A stretch of 64,000 nt of DNA from Tritrichomonas musculus (GCA_039105265.1 JAPFFF010000038.1:806001-870000), one strand, 5' to 3'; shown: positions 39,681 through 50,286, counted from the stretch's first letter. Notes: generated from the letters alone by a model not told the origin. Numbers and translations are program-made.

Positions 39681-39829
39681 CATTCAAAAAGCCAGCTATT
39701 CAAAAAGTTCCATTCAGAAAAAGTTCCTCATTCAAAAAGCCAGCTATTCAAAAAGTTCCATTCAGAAAAAGTTCCTCATTCAAAAAGCCAGCTATTCAAA
39801 AAGTTCTCTATTCAAAAAGTAGTATATAA
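39681..39829. repeat. 48-bp tandem repeat, ~3 copies
   Basis: Units starting CATTCAAAAAGCCAGCTATT begin at 39681, 39729 and 39777, with an exact 48-bp period and the last copy diverged. Each unit is itself built from ATTCAAAAAG-type modules. It marks the right border of the GC-richer fragment. Confidence 0.9.
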
Positions 39830-39953
39830 AATGGCGTGATTTTTTAACGTCCCGTGTAAAAAATCCCTCCATTTGTCATTAATGACTACAAAAAAATATT
39901 TTCCATGATTGAAATGTACCCGAGACTAAATCCAGCTGAAGAGCAATTATTTT

Positions 39954-42900
39954 TTAATATTTTTGATTGGCTAGCTGATGGCTAACTTGCTGAGTGGTGA
40001 ATATTTCATATTTGCTAACTAATTCCTGTGTTGTAACAAAACCATTTGTCCGCAAGGTAATATTTATTGCATTAGTACAAGAATTGTCAATTGGGATTTC
40101 ATATGTTGAACTAACACTGTTATCCAAAGTAATTAGCTTGTGAATAAAATCAAATTTTATGAAATGATTCTTACCAACAATATCTTTGAATACAAATATA
40201 TGAAGCCTATTCCACACAGCAGCTACATTTGATCCAGCATACTTAAATCTAATATTATTTAAGTTTTCCATTGATAATTCAAATACAGAAGGTCTTATTT
40301 GATAGCCATCATTTAATCCAAATCTAGTCAGCTCATCTTTGGTATAGTAGTTGGTCAGCTCATTGCTTGTAGATAATGAAATGTCCTCATCAAATGTTGC
40401 AGAAGATATTTCACAACCAATATAATAACCATAATAATCATCATAAATGAAAATTGCTCCAGTCATTACATCCCAATCAATATATAATTCTTCACTGATT
40501 TCAGATTGTTTGAGGAATAAAATACAATTCCAATATTGAGTCTCTGAGATTTCATCTTGGGTCTCAAATATTATATCAAATGAATGCTCAACACTATCTG
40601 TATCAGTATATTTTCCAATTAAATGAGTTCCCTCATGATATGGTATATGAGATGTTGTAAATCTCCTTTGTTCATCACCATCATCCAATAACACTTCTTT
40701 ATTTGTTATAGAAAGTTCTTGATGATTATGATATGAGATGTCATTTAATTTTCTATATTCTGATAAATCATCTTTGGTGACATATGAACCATTTTCTAAT
40801 GCTGTTAATCTTGATTTCATTGCTTCTATAGTAGCCTTTAAATTTGTGTTCTCTCTCTCTAAATTTTCAATTTTTGTCTTCAGTTCATTATTTTCACTCT
40901 TTAATGCATATTTTGCATCCGCTTCCTCTTTCGTATACAGGTTATCCATGTTTACCATATTATTTTTCAATTCATCTAATGCTTCATTTACTTCATCAAC
41001 AGTTGGGAATTCATTTAATGTAGTAGCTAGTGCGGCATCATTCTTCTCTATCTGCTCTTGTACCCCATCTATCTTCTTATGTAATGCATCTATATCACAA
41101 GTATATGCTAAATCATTTAGTGTAAATTCCATATGTCTCAAACATGTATTTTCTTTAATCTGTATTCCACCAACCCTAAGTTTATTTGGATTTGATATAA
41201 TAAATACCTTATTGGCTTTGCCAAGTTCACTCTGTGAATCATTCATGGTGCAGCTAGGGAAATCATTTGTTCCTTGATAATTTATTGCCCCACCAGTAAT
41301 ATTTATAGTAACTATATTCTCTTCATAATCAACATCATTGTATTCACTAATTTTTTGGACCAAAAACCTTGCTTTGATTGTTCCATCTGTGATAACATCT
41401 TCTGCTTCTAAATGGACCTCACCATTGACATATTTACCAACAACATCTATTGTATCATCCCTAACCAAATCATTCTGTGAAATATAATTATTCCCCTCTA
41501 ATTCATTTAATTTTTCTGCAAGTAATTTAAATGGTTTCTTTAAGCTATCTCTAAATTGGTTACACATTTCTTCTGTTGCTCTAATTGATAAAACAGCTTT
41601 CTCAGGGTCATCAAATTCATCATCAAAAGTTTCATCAGGTAAAGGTTGCATTTCTTGATTGCACCAAGTTAAAATAGGAGTTATATCAGTTGTTGTTGAT
41701 TGAATTGACCGAGTGGCAACTGAAGGTATATCAAATAATTCCATTTCGCCTATCTTTTGATAACCTCTACTTCTCCACCATTTTTGAATTCTTGTACCAA
41801 TTCTTTGTAAGAACCCTCCTGATTTTTGTTTGATTTGACCAGATGCAGTATCAGAAATAGTTTTTGATAAGAATTTAACACCTTCGGGAGCTAATTGCAT
41901 TCCAATTGATGCAACACTACCAACTGTTCCTGCAACACCAAATGCTAATGCAGTCCATGAAACAATTCTTAAATTATCCACATCTTCTTCCAAATGTTGG
42001 GTAACTGTTTCTGCTCTTGATACTCGTCCCTTGAGGCTTTCCATTGTTGTGTTCATTTCTTGGACATCATAGCTAATCACATCTACATTGTTAGTTACCA
42101 TATTTAAATCACTTCTCATTGTTGTAATGTTATCTGCAGTAATAATTTTAGAACTAGTGATGTTGTAATCAGTATATAGTGTTGTTGCAGCATTAGGATT
42201 AGGATACACTTCATAAAATTGCTGTTTTATAATATATTCGAAGGGATTTGTTGTAGGGTCCCAATTGACCTCATCTATTGGGTCAACATATTCATCATAC
42301 AAATAGATTTTAATATTTCTGGATTCATTAGGGGTTGATGAAACATAACAGTACTCTACCTTTTCACAAGAATCTAATAAGCCATGAATGAAATACCATT
42401 TCTTATCACTCTTGGGGTCAAATATTTTTCCAGTTGGTCTCATAGAAAATCTGTTTGCTATGATTGTTCCATCTAAAGTGATATCAAGATAGAATTCTTC
42501 CACTTTAGAAATATCTAATTCACTCCCTGTACCATTTGTTTTATAGCATCTTATGGCTTCAATATCATATCCATCCTTAGTTCCTCCATTACTTGTTTGA
42601 TATCCTAATCCATATTTTGAAAAGTCTTCTATCTCACCACTCTTTAGTTTTACTTTAGAATCTACTTTACACTTACCTCCATGAATCATGTAATGTAGTA
42701 GGTTATCAACAGAGTAGTCATCTGGTTTTTTAATCAGTTTCATGTTCCTCTCACTCCTCTTGACTTGTATGTAGGTACCATCTTCTCCATGTTCATTCTC
42801 CTTATTTAATCCATTAACTAATCTACCATTGATATGGCCTTGTATATTATCACCTACCCATTTTGTTCCATCCCAGCTTAAAACCCATTTATTACCAAAA

Positions 42901-43658
42901 CAATATTCACTAAATTTAAATTCCAAGCCGTTAGGTATATTGTAATTATCATCTATGTTCCATTGTAGTAGCCAATACTTTTTATCATCTATTTGGACTT
43001 CACTAGTTAGAGTTGGTTTATATAGGTACAATACATCACTTTTATGTAGTTTCAATGCATTGTCTGCTTTGATGATGGAGCACTTTATTGCTTTCTCTGT
43101 TTGGAGGCTATCTGTTAAATATTCATTCATAATACTCAGCTCACCATTCAACCATAAAGTATATGGATTAAATTCCAGACTACTATCAAATGCTATGTTG
43201 ATGTATCCCATATTTGTGCTGTTATTTATAGAGCATCCATTAGCACTCTTTGTTATCATGGGACAATAAACCTTTCCATCCTTGGCATAAATATAAAATT
43301 CCTTCACTAAATTTCCATTCGTGTCATATACTATATTCTTCCTCAAGACAATTTTGAAAATATTTGTTTGGGCTGTTATTTCTTTCACTTTATTCATAAA
43401 GTCTTCTGGTATGTTAACAAATTTAAGAATATGATATTGGGTTGTTGATGACTCAAATGACTCGTATTGTATATTATTATTTTTGATATTAAATTCTGGT
43501 ATGCCATCTACTTCATTAAATAAATGGCCTGTCTGTACATATCCATCTAAATCACTTAGGGTTAACAATTGACTTGCTTTCCTAGTAGCATCTCCAACTT
43601 TAAATTGTATATCACCAATGAATTTTGTTGTAGTATCTTTCACTTGCTCTGAAGTCAT
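39954..43658 (-). CDS. Giant Polinton protein A (1234 aa), coiled-coil fibre-like
   Basis: A long uninterrupted frame. The N-terminal ~500 residues share a region with the neighbouring 1627-residue protein (NALKLHKSDVLYLYKP, then NIPNGLEFKFSEYCFGN, then LYTDYNITSSKIITADNITT). A hydrophobic stretch lies near residues 560-590 (WTALAFGVAGTVGSVASIGM). Then comes a heptad-rich coiled coil (~900-950, ALKSENNELKTKIENLEREN) and a beta-rich C-terminus. Stalk plus C-terminal globule suggests a fibre, or a host-attachment protein on the virion. Function is inferred from architecture only. Confidence 0.6.
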   Translation of the reverse strand: MTSEQVKDTTTKFIGDIQFKVGDATRKASQLLTLSDLDGYVQTGHLFNEVDGIPEFNIKNNNIQYESFESSTTQYHILKFVNIPEDFMNKVKEITAQTNIFKIVLRKNIVYDTNGNLVKEFYIYAKDGKVYCPMITKSANGCSINNSTNMGYINIAFDSSLEFNPYTLWLNGELSIMNEYLTDSLQTEKAIKCSIIKADNALKLHKSDVLYLYKPTLTSEVQIDDKKYWLLQWNIDDNYNIPNGLEFKFSEYCFGNKWVLSWDGTKWVGDNIQGHINGRLVNGLNKENEHGEDGTYIQVKRSERNMKLIKKPDDYSVDNLLHYMIHGGKCKVDSKVKLKSGEIEDFSKYGLGYQTSNGGTKDGYDIEAIRCYKTNGTGSELDISKVEEFYLDITLDGTIIANRFSMRPTGKIFDPKSDKKWYFIHGLLDSCEKVEYCYVSSTPNESRNIKIYLYDEYVDPIDEVNWDPTTNPFEYIIKQQFYEVYPNPNAATTLYTDYNITSSKIITADNITTMRSDLNMVTNNVDVISYDVQEMNTTMESLKGRVSRAETVTQHLEEDVDNLRIVSWTALAFGVAGTVGSVASIGMQLAPEGVKFLSKTISDTASGQIKQKSGGFLQRIGTRIQKWWRSRGYQKIGEMELFDIPSVATRSIQSTTTDITPILTWCNQEMQPLPDETFDDEFDDPEKAVLSIRATEEMCNQFRDSLKKPFKLLAEKLNELEGNNYISQNDLVRDDTIDVVGKYVNGEVHLEAEDVITDGTIKARFLVQKISEYNDVDYEENIVTINITGGAINYQGTNDFPSCTMNDSQSELGKANKVFIISNPNKLRVGGIQIKENTCLRHMEFTLNDLAYTCDIDALHKKIDGVQEQIEKNDAALATTLNEFPTVDEVNEALDELKNNMVNMDNLYTKEEADAKYALKSENNELKTKIENLERENTNLKATIEAMKSRLTALENGSYVTKDDLSEYRKLNDISYHNHQELSITNKEVLLDDGDEQRRFTTSHIPYHEGTHLIGKYTDTDSVEHSFDIIFETQDEISETQYWNCILFLKQSEISEELYIDWDVMTGAIFIYDDYYGYYIGCEISSATFDEDISLSTSNELTNYYTKDELTRFGLNDGYQIRPSVFELSMENLNNIRFKYAGSNVAAVWNRLHIFVFKDIVGKNHFIKFDFIHKLITLDNSVSSTYEIPIDNSCTNAINITLRTNGFVTTQELVSKYEIFTTQQVSHQLANQKY

Positions 43659-43687
43659 TTAATTCTCTAAAAAAATTATTCCCTAAT

Positions 43688-46600
43688 CTACTCTATATTT
43701 GCACACTTCTTCTCTAATGCAGCAATTCTATTTGCTAGTGATTCAATTATGGCATCCTTCTGTTGTAGCATCTCATCCACTTCACTCTTCTTGTAATATT
43801 CATCCATATTAATATTATTTATTGCTTCCATATTTTTTGCTAATATCATAATTGGAAACTTCATGGAATCTCTCATCCTATTACAAATATCAATTGTAGC
43901 AGATAAAGATAGTACTGCTTTATCTGGGTTAAACCAATTGTCTTTAAATTTTGTTGGGTCATCTAATCTTTTATAATCCTTTTTTTCACACCATTTAATT
44001 AATGAGCCTAATATTTGTTGGTCAGAAACTTTATTTGTTTTAGCTGCTAATGTTTGAACATCTGGTGCATGAACAATTACTGAAACCCATGGTGGCAATT
44101 CAGCTCCAGGGAATTCTCTATCTATTGTTTGTACTAATTCATTTAATTGATTAAATATTTGATCGCACATTTCTTCATTTCCATCCCACATATCTAAATC
44201 CATAACTAAATCTCTATACTGATTCCAATAGCTATTTAATAAATCTGGCTCAGCACCAATACTACCAACAACTTGATTAATTTGTCCTGCATCAACATTT
44301 TGTATATTAGATGTATCAGCATCTGGGTATGTATTTTGTAATTGTTCATATGTTAAATCAGAAACATCATTACCATTATAAATGGTATGTACACCAAATT
44401 CAATCCCAACAGTAGATACAGCCAAACCAATTGCTCCCAAGACAGCCATTGGGGTAGAGAATGCAAGCTTTATTGCACCGGCAACTTGAATGGCATTTAC
44501 AGCTTGTTCTAAATATTGTGTTTTCAATATTTGTATAGCCATTTGTGTATTTAGTGTATTTACTTCCTTTCTTATTTTTGATACATCATAATTCATTACA
44601 TCATAATTATTTGAAACAACATTTAAATCACTTCTCATTGTTGTAATGTTATCAGCTGTAATTATTTTTGATGAGGTAATATTAAAATCAGTATATAATG
44701 TTGAAGCTGCATCTGGCCTTGGTTTGATTTCATAAAATTGGTTTCTAATGATATATTGAAATGGATTTGTTTCAGGGTTCCAACTTATTTCTTCTATGGG
44801 GTCAACTAAATCTTTTCTTAAATATAATTCTATATCTCTTGATTTAATTCTAGTGTCTTCCCATTTATAAGCAAGCTGTTCTATGCAATCTATCATTGGT
44901 TTTAAGTCAATGTAGGCCCTATCATTTTTAGTTGTCCTTCTAACTCCAGTGCTTTCAAATGTGAATGTGTTTGATATACTTGAACCCCTCAATGTTATTG
45001 TTAATGCTATTTTTTTAAGATTTAAGTAATTAAATTTCCCGCTTGATAAATTACCAAATGTGAAATAAGTATTTAACATATCATATCCTTCACAACTTGC
45101 TCCATTTAACTTTTTGTCAAATAGCCATTCAACATCATATAAAGCGCCGTCATCACTTTCTTCTCTATTTGTATACCAAATTGTTGTATCAATAGTGCTA
45201 TTTTCAATTAAGCCATATAATAAACCATTACTACTTTCAGGGATTACAGAGTGATGTGTTTCTGTGTCTTTAATTAAGATGAAGCAACCAATAGCACCAT
45301 CAGAGTTTTGTTTGGAATTGACCTTTCTTAATTTAGATGATACCTTACCTCTAAGCAATCCTTGACAATTATTATCTGTCCATTCAGAACCATTCCATTT
45401 TAATGTCCACTCATTACCAAAACAGAATTCTTTAAAGCTAAATTCTAGGCCATTAGGGATAACATAATCAGTGGGTATTTTATAGATGATTTTGTAGAAT
45501 TCCTTTTCTACTTTATTTGTATCTGGTGCCTCTATTTCTAAACTTTCTTCAGTAATAATATTTGGTAAATAAAGGTATAGGTTATCATTTTTGTATAATT
45601 TTAGTGCATTCTCAGCTTCAATAATATCACACTTTATTGTTGGCTTTACAGCTACCAAAGAATCTTGTGATAATAAATATTGTATACTTATTTCTCCCTT
45701 ATGATAAAGTTCATAAGGATTAACAGCTGATGTCTTATCAAATGCAATATAAAAACTAGTTTTCATTGATGGCTCATCTAAATCTTCATCTCCAATGCTC
45801 ATTACAGAATAAAAGTTAGTGTCTGGGTTTCTTGATATCACAGGATTATATTGCTTTCCATCTTTAACATTTATGAAGAATTCTTTAATTAGATTTCCAT
45901 CTGTGTCATACAAAATATTTGTTCTCAATATTATTCTAAACATTTTTGTTGTATCAGTTATTTTTGTTATGGCACTCTTTATTTCATCTGATATTTTAAT
46001 TAGTAGGACATTATAATACTTATCATGCAATTTCATTGTACTGGTAGATAAATCTTTGCTCTTAACATAATAATTGGGGTGGCCATTTTCTATAGTAAAA
46101 CATGAATCACTTGATATATTTGTTTCACCATGAGTACTTTTATATTGTAGCACCATATCATTGTATTTTTGTCTGAACATATCAAGCATGTTATCATCTA
46201 GTGTTATCACAATTTTATTTCCATCAGGGTCAACTAAATCATAATTATTGTCTTCTAACAATTGGATTCCTTGTGTATTTCTTGTAAATTTATCTACAAG
46301 ATATTCCATGAGATTAATTATTGGAGTAAATATTAGGCCTATAAAAATGATACAAATAAATGTTATGACAAAAGCAATACCTAGAGTAATACCCATAATA
46401 ATTAAACCAAAAATAGCTTGTAAGATATCAGTTCCATTAGCACCAAATTTTGGATAAAATGTTTCATCAATCCATTTACTTCCTGCATTAATAATATTTT
46501 CATATATTTCCCAACTCTTAGACATAAAATCCATTAACATTGGACCTATATTATTCCAAAAAGATTTAAATGATGTATATTTAATTTTTATTTTTTGATA

Positions 46601-48571
46601 TCCTTCTTTTGCCAGTTCACTTATTTTGGTTGGACTTAGAATTGGTGTTATTTCAATTAATTCATCAATGACTTCTTTAATGTCTGGGTCTTGGTAATCT
46701 ACAATATTTTCATCAACAAAATTATTTGGATTCATAATTTCTATGATAATATTTGTTGCCCCCTTTAAAGCTTTAAAGGCAAAACTTTTCAATGGAATAT
46801 TCCATATAAAATAAAAGAGATTAAATACTAATTTAAAAAATATTTCTGTTGCTTTGTATAGTCCTTGTGATATATTTTTGCGAACTTTTTTTGTCATTGA
46901 TGAATATGTTGATAATATATTGTATACTATATTTTTGAACCATTTTAAGCCTTTTACTGTATATTTCAACCCTACATAAATAGGAATTGTAATACCTGTT
47001 GTGTTAACTTTTAATGTTGGTTTTTCTTTTATCTCATCAATTTGTTCTTTTGTTGGGAATTTATAATTGTTTCCATCAGGGTCAACTACAAAAGATGGTG
47101 TTGTATCTTCTGGGGCAGGTGTTGTATCAGGAGGAGAAGGAGTTGCTATTGGAGTAATTTCTATCTGTACTTTACAAATTTCTGGTTCATTAGTTCTTTC
47201 ATTTATTAGACACATTGAAACATTAGACCCAAATGCATCCAATAAATCTGGATATGTAATTGTTCCACTATCTAATTGTTGTAAGAATGAATTAACATTT
47301 TCATTAGTACTATTTGTTGCTTCAACAAATTCAGTAAAATTGGCAACATTTTTAGGTTTAATATCAAATGTAGTTTCATTAGTGGTTTCATTTGTAATTT
47401 TCTCCATTGCCTTAACCTGGCCTGTTTTATTAAAGTCTATTGTATTATTAGAAATCCAGTTAGAAATATTTTCATTATTGGTACTCATATTTGTTATCAT
47501 ACCATTCAGGCTTGTGATAGATTGTGGTTTAATTTCATAAGAAGATGTGTTTGTATTTTTTTGTATCACTTTCAAATCATTCAAATTGGTAAAATCTATT
47601 CCAGTTGTTTTTGTTTCCTCTATTTTCTTTAACCATTTTTCAATATTTTCATTAGATGAATTTATCAGGTTTATTATTTCTGTTAGTGTATCTGCATGCT
47701 TATTTGCTGTTTCATAAGTGTAAATATATTCAGTTTTTTTGGTCTCCTCATCAGTAACAGCTAATGGTATCTCTTCTTCAGGTTTTTCTGTTTTAATTTC
47801 TTTAATATATTTCATATCCAAATTCTTCTCAACAATTAAAATATTTTTCAAGCATTCACTTAAATTCTTGATAGCTGATACTAATTCTGTATATTTGGTA
47901 ATGTTTTCTTGTGTTGCTTCATATATTTCATCTGCTTTGTTTTCTTTAATTGAAGTCATAGTTTGGTTCTCTTGTAATATTGCATTCAAAAATTCAGATA
48001 CAGTAAAGCTATCCAAATCATTAATTGTGTCATAGATATTATCAACAACACTTAAGATACTAGTATTATTATTTCCTAATGCAGCAATTAATTTAGAATA
48101 TGAACTTACATCTACATCTTTTGTTTGTGTAGCATCTACAATAATAGATAGTTCTGCCCCTGGAATTAATTCAGCTGTACCAATATTTTCTGCTATTTCA
48201 TCTTTTAATACATTTAGGTAAGTCTGTAAATTTGTTGCACTTGCTTTTAATCTTTCATATAACTTATTTAGATTGGTAGCATAATTGTTTTCATGTAATG
48301 TTCCATCAACATTAAATGTATGAATACCTTTCCCTGCCATAATATTTAATGCACCAAATCCTTCCAGTCCACCATTCTTTTCTAAATAATCTCCAACTAT
48401 TTTTTCATCTATTTCAGCTTTATTGTAGACACAATTGAATTGTACCATTTCATCAGGTTCAATAGTATTTTCAAAGTTAATTATTTTATCTTCATCAATA
48501 TTAATTTCTATCTCATTGGATTTCAGTTTTGATGCTTCTTTGCTCTTGACAGAATAAAGTGCTAAAGACAT
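43688..48571 (-). CDS. Giant Polinton protein B (1627 aa), paralogue of A with membrane segments
   Basis: The N-terminal ~480 residues are helical, with repeated motifs of the form N-x-x-I-x-x-W-L/I and T-x-T-x-I-D-F. A T/P-rich linker (PSPPDTTPAPEDTTPS) and hydrophobic, helix-rich segments follow (KLVFNLFYFIWNIPL, then IFGLIIMGITLGIAFVITFI). The C-terminal ~800 residues parallel protein A: NALKLYKNDNLYLYLP, IPNGLEFSFKEFCFGN, TLYTDFNITSSKIITADN, and a terminal coiled coil. It begins 20 bp from the divergent 244-residue gene. A membrane-associated virion or entry role is possible but unproven. Confidence 0.6.
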   Translation of the reverse strand: MSLALYSVKSKEASKLKSNEIEINIDEDKIINFENTIEPDEMVQFNCVYNKAEIDEKIVGDYLEKNGGLEGFGALNIMAGKGIHTFNVDGTLHENNYATNLNKLYERLKASATNLQTYLNVLKDEIAENIGTAELIPGAELSIIVDATQTKDVDVSSYSKLIAALGNNNTSILSVVDNIYDTINDLDSFTVSEFLNAILQENQTMTSIKENKADEIYEATQENITKYTELVSAIKNLSECLKNILIVEKNLDMKYIKEIKTEKPEEEIPLAVTDEETKKTEYIYTYETANKHADTLTEIINLINSSNENIEKWLKKIEETKTTGIDFTNLNDLKVIQKNTNTSSYEIKPQSITSLNGMITNMSTNNENISNWISNNTIDFNKTGQVKAMEKITNETTNETTFDIKPKNVANFTEFVEATNSTNENVNSFLQQLDSGTITYPDLLDAFGSNVSMCLINERTNEPEICKVQIEITPIATPSPPDTTPAPEDTTPSFVVDPDGNNYKFPTKEQIDEIKEKPTLKVNTTGITIPIYVGLKYTVKGLKWFKNIVYNILSTYSSMTKKVRKNISQGLYKATEIFFKLVFNLFYFIWNIPLKSFAFKALKGATNIIIEIMNPNNFVDENIVDYQDPDIKEVIDELIEITPILSPTKISELAKEGYQKIKIKYTSFKSFWNNIGPMLMDFMSKSWEIYENIINAGSKWIDETFYPKFGANGTDILQAIFGLIIMGITLGIAFVITFICIIFIGLIFTPIINLMEYLVDKFTRNTQGIQLLEDNNYDLVDPDGNKIVITLDDNMLDMFRQKYNDMVLQYKSTHGETNISSDSCFTIENGHPNYYVKSKDLSTSTMKLHDKYYNVLLIKISDEIKSAITKITDTTKMFRIILRTNILYDTDGNLIKEFFINVKDGKQYNPVISRNPDTNFYSVMSIGDEDLDEPSMKTSFYIAFDKTSAVNPYELYHKGEISIQYLLSQDSLVAVKPTIKCDIIEAENALKLYKNDNLYLYLPNIITEESLEIEAPDTNKVEKEFYKIIYKIPTDYVIPNGLEFSFKEFCFGNEWTLKWNGSEWTDNNCQGLLRGKVSSKLRKVNSKQNSDGAIGCFILIKDTETHHSVIPESSNGLLYGLIENSTIDTTIWYTNREESDDGALYDVEWLFDKKLNGASCEGYDMLNTYFTFGNLSSGKFNYLNLKKIALTITLRGSSISNTFTFESTGVRRTTKNDRAYIDLKPMIDCIEQLAYKWEDTRIKSRDIELYLRKDLVDPIEEISWNPETNPFQYIIRNQFYEIKPRPDAASTLYTDFNITSSKIITADNITTMRSDLNVVSNNYDVMNYDVSKIRKEVNTLNTQMAIQILKTQYLEQAVNAIQVAGAIKLAFSTPMAVLGAIGLAVSTVGIEFGVHTIYNGNDVSDLTYEQLQNTYPDADTSNIQNVDAGQINQVVGSIGAEPDLLNSYWNQYRDLVMDLDMWDGNEEMCDQIFNQLNELVQTIDREFPGAELPPWVSVIVHAPDVQTLAAKTNKVSDQQILGSLIKWCEKKDYKRLDDPTKFKDNWFNPDKAVLSLSATIDICNRMRDSMKFPIMILAKNMEAINNINMDEYYKKSEVDEMLQQKDAIIESLANRIAALEKKCANIE

Positions 48572-48590
48572 TTTAATCTGAAATTAAATA

Positions 48591-49325
48591 ATGTTGTATT
48601 CTATTCAAAGCAAACCAGAAAATTATAATACTGTAAGGATGAATATAGATATACCATGGAAATGTCCTTACGTGAAGTATTATGTTTCATCCATTAATAC
48701 CAAAGCCAACATTTTGTTAACAACAGCTGAAGATTATTTAATATTTGAAACAACCAATAATGGAGATATAAGAATTGATTTTGTGGAGTCATATACTTAT
48801 TCATTTGGTTCTTTGGTTAAATTTTTAAATGCATGTCAGGACACAATTGAATTCAAGAATAAAGATAATAGAACTATATCATTAACACCCAATAAAGATA
48901 TAACATTTAAGGAAGGAAGTCATAGAGCAAAATTAATTACTGGACTATTCAACTGTAAAGAATTTGAAGTTGATGCTAATGAAGAAAAAAATGTTCCAGA
49001 TATTCCAATTCTAGATTTGGCAAATAAATTATATTTGGTATCACTTCAGGGAGTTGCAGCACATTCAACCATTGAAGGCCAAGAATATACTCCATCTATT
49101 ATTGCAAATATAGATACAATGATAATGAATATGGAAGCATTAATTGTCAATTATGATGAATCTAAACCAATCAAAGTTAAAGTCAATACTGATTCATTAA
49201 AGTATTTGGAAATGAGACTAGTTGATTTTATGTTCCAACCAGTAATCTTGAAATCCCCATTGTTCATTACATTAAAGATAAAGCCAGCCACTGAAGCAAA
49301 CATATATGATGTATTAACTAAATAA
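48591..49325 (+). CDS. Polinton structural protein candidate (244 aa)
   Basis: MLYSIQSKPENYNTVRMNID opens a beta-rich protein without low complexity (YVSSINTKANILLTTAEDYL, then LVDFMFQPVILKSPLFITLK). Size and beta content fit a single-jelly-roll minor capsid (penton) or a receptor-binding protein. The first residues resemble those of giant protein B (LYSVKSKE), so the two may share an N-terminal tag. They are transcribed divergently from a 19-bp gap. Confidence 0.45.
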   Translation: MLYSIQSKPENYNTVRMNIDIPWKCPYVKYYVSSINTKANILLTTAEDYLIFETTNNGDIRIDFVESYTYSFGSLVKFLNACQDTIEFKNKDNRTISLTPNKDITFKEGSHRAKLITGLFNCKEFEVDANEEKNVPDIPILDLANKLYLVSLQGVAAHSTIEGQEYTPSIIANIDTMIMNMEALIVNYDESKPIKVKVNTDSLKYLEMRLVDFMFQPVILKSPLFITLKIKPATEANIYDVLTK

Positions 49326-49394
49326 ATAATGAGATGAAAAATTAGATGAAGCAAAAATATAAAAATATACCTGACAATACACAAAAAAAATATG

Positions 49395-49545
49395 CATGAC
49401 GTCTCACAGAAAAATAATTCTCATTTCACCAAGAAAAAAATATACATAACGTCTCACAGAAAAATTATTCTCATTTCACCAAAAAAAAATATACCTGACG
49501 GCTCACAGAAAAATAATTCCTCTAAATTTCACTTCACCAAAATCA
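49395..49545. repeat. 50-bp tandem repeat, three copies
   Basis: Units beginning CATGACGTCTCACAGAAAAA start at 49395, 49445 and 49495, with an exact 50-bp period and few differences. They lie just downstream of the 244-residue gene. Confidence 0.9.
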
Positions 49546-49740
49546 TTTTTTTAATTTGCTTGATGATGAAAGGACACCTGGAATCAGATTTTTTTACCCA
49601 TTTTTATGTCCAAAATTTCAAGAATCAAATATTTTCAAAATATATTGATGAATATAAAATAGAAAGAAAAAAATAATCTCTAGAGATTTTCATAAAAAGT
49701 GGGATCGTCCCAAAAATTTATGGGATAGAGGAAATTGAAA

Positions 49741-49920
49741 GAATTCTCAATTATAATTTTTATTTTCAATGGGTTCTCAATTATAATTTTTATTTTCAAT
49801 GGGTTCTCAATTATAATTTTTATTTTCAATGGGTTCTCAATTATAATTTTTATTTTCAATGGGTTCTCAATTATAATTTTTATTTTCAATGGGTTCTCAA
49901 TTAAACTTTTGATAATGAAT
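49741..49920. repeat. 30-bp tandem repeat, five full copies and one partial
   Basis: Near-identical units of GGGTTCTCAATTATAATTTT plus TATTTTCAAT. The period is a multiple of three, so both strands stay open, but the resulting frames are repeat translations and not genes. Confidence 0.92.
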
Positions 49921-49944
49921 TCAAAAAGTGAAAAAATTTTAAAG

Positions 49945-50110
49945 ATATTTGAGCTGCCCAAGCAATATTTGGGAGGCTCTAGGATAGCATTGGGAGGTCC
50001 AAAGTTGTGATTGGGTTGCCCAAACATATATAGAGCGTCCCTAATACTGTGATAGGGAAGCCCAAAAAACATTTGGGAAGCCCAAAAATATAATAGGTTA
50101 ACCCAAATAC
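49945..50110. repeat. GCCCAA/TTGGG-rich spacer between tandem arrays
   Basis: Several alternating GCCCAA and TTGGGAGG/TTGGGTTG pieces could fold into short hairpins. A related TTGGG/CCCAA hairpin lies at the right end of the element (58979-59017). Confidence 0.5.
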
Positions 50111-50137
50111 AAAAAATTTTATTGCATTGAATGATTC

Positions 50138-50286
50138 AAATAATAACGAACAAAAATTTTAGAAATAATAACGAACAAAGATTTTAGAAATAATAACGAA
50201 CAAAGATTTTAGAAATAATAACGAACAAAGATTTTAGAAATAATAACGAACAAAGATTTTAGAAATAATAACGAACAAAGATTTTA
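50138..50286. repeat. 25-bp tandem repeat, six copies
   Basis: Units of AATAATAACGAACAAAGATT plus TTAGA repeat almost without change. It is the third distinct tandem array in this 900-bp interval. Confidence 0.92.

Larger units (their letters stand above)
37990..39830. mobile_element. GC-richer fragment of a second Polinton-like element (broken)
   Basis: Base composition and codon use change abruptly: C/G-ending codons dominate, unlike the Polinton on either side. Coding-like pieces include a minus-strand segment resembling the start of a Polinton major capsid protein (38200-38636), a plus-strand glycine-rich minor-capsid-like piece (38700-39020), a plus-strand coiled-coil piece (39150-39485) and a minus-strand piece (39490-39620). 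The fragment is broken, with several breaks, and lacks polymerase and integrase. It is a fossil of another lineage, inserted into or captured by the larger element. Confidence 0.65.

Noticed and set aside
39631-39839. Plus-strand frames with Q-K-A-S-Y-S-K-S-S repeats
   Set aside because: Translations of the 48-bp tandem repeat.
40738-41277. 179-codon plus-strand frame opposite giant protein A
   Set aside because: Antisense shadow of a coiled-coil coding region; hydrophobic/serine composition follows from the opposite strand.
49735-50072. Open frames on both strands with N-G-F-S-I-I-I-F-I-F or I-E-N-P-L-K-I-K-I-I repeats
   Set aside because: Translations of the 30-bp tandem repeat, with no start context or domain.
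49395-50286. CRISPR-like array
   Set aside because: The repeats are directly adjacent without unique spacers, and the organism is a eukaryote.
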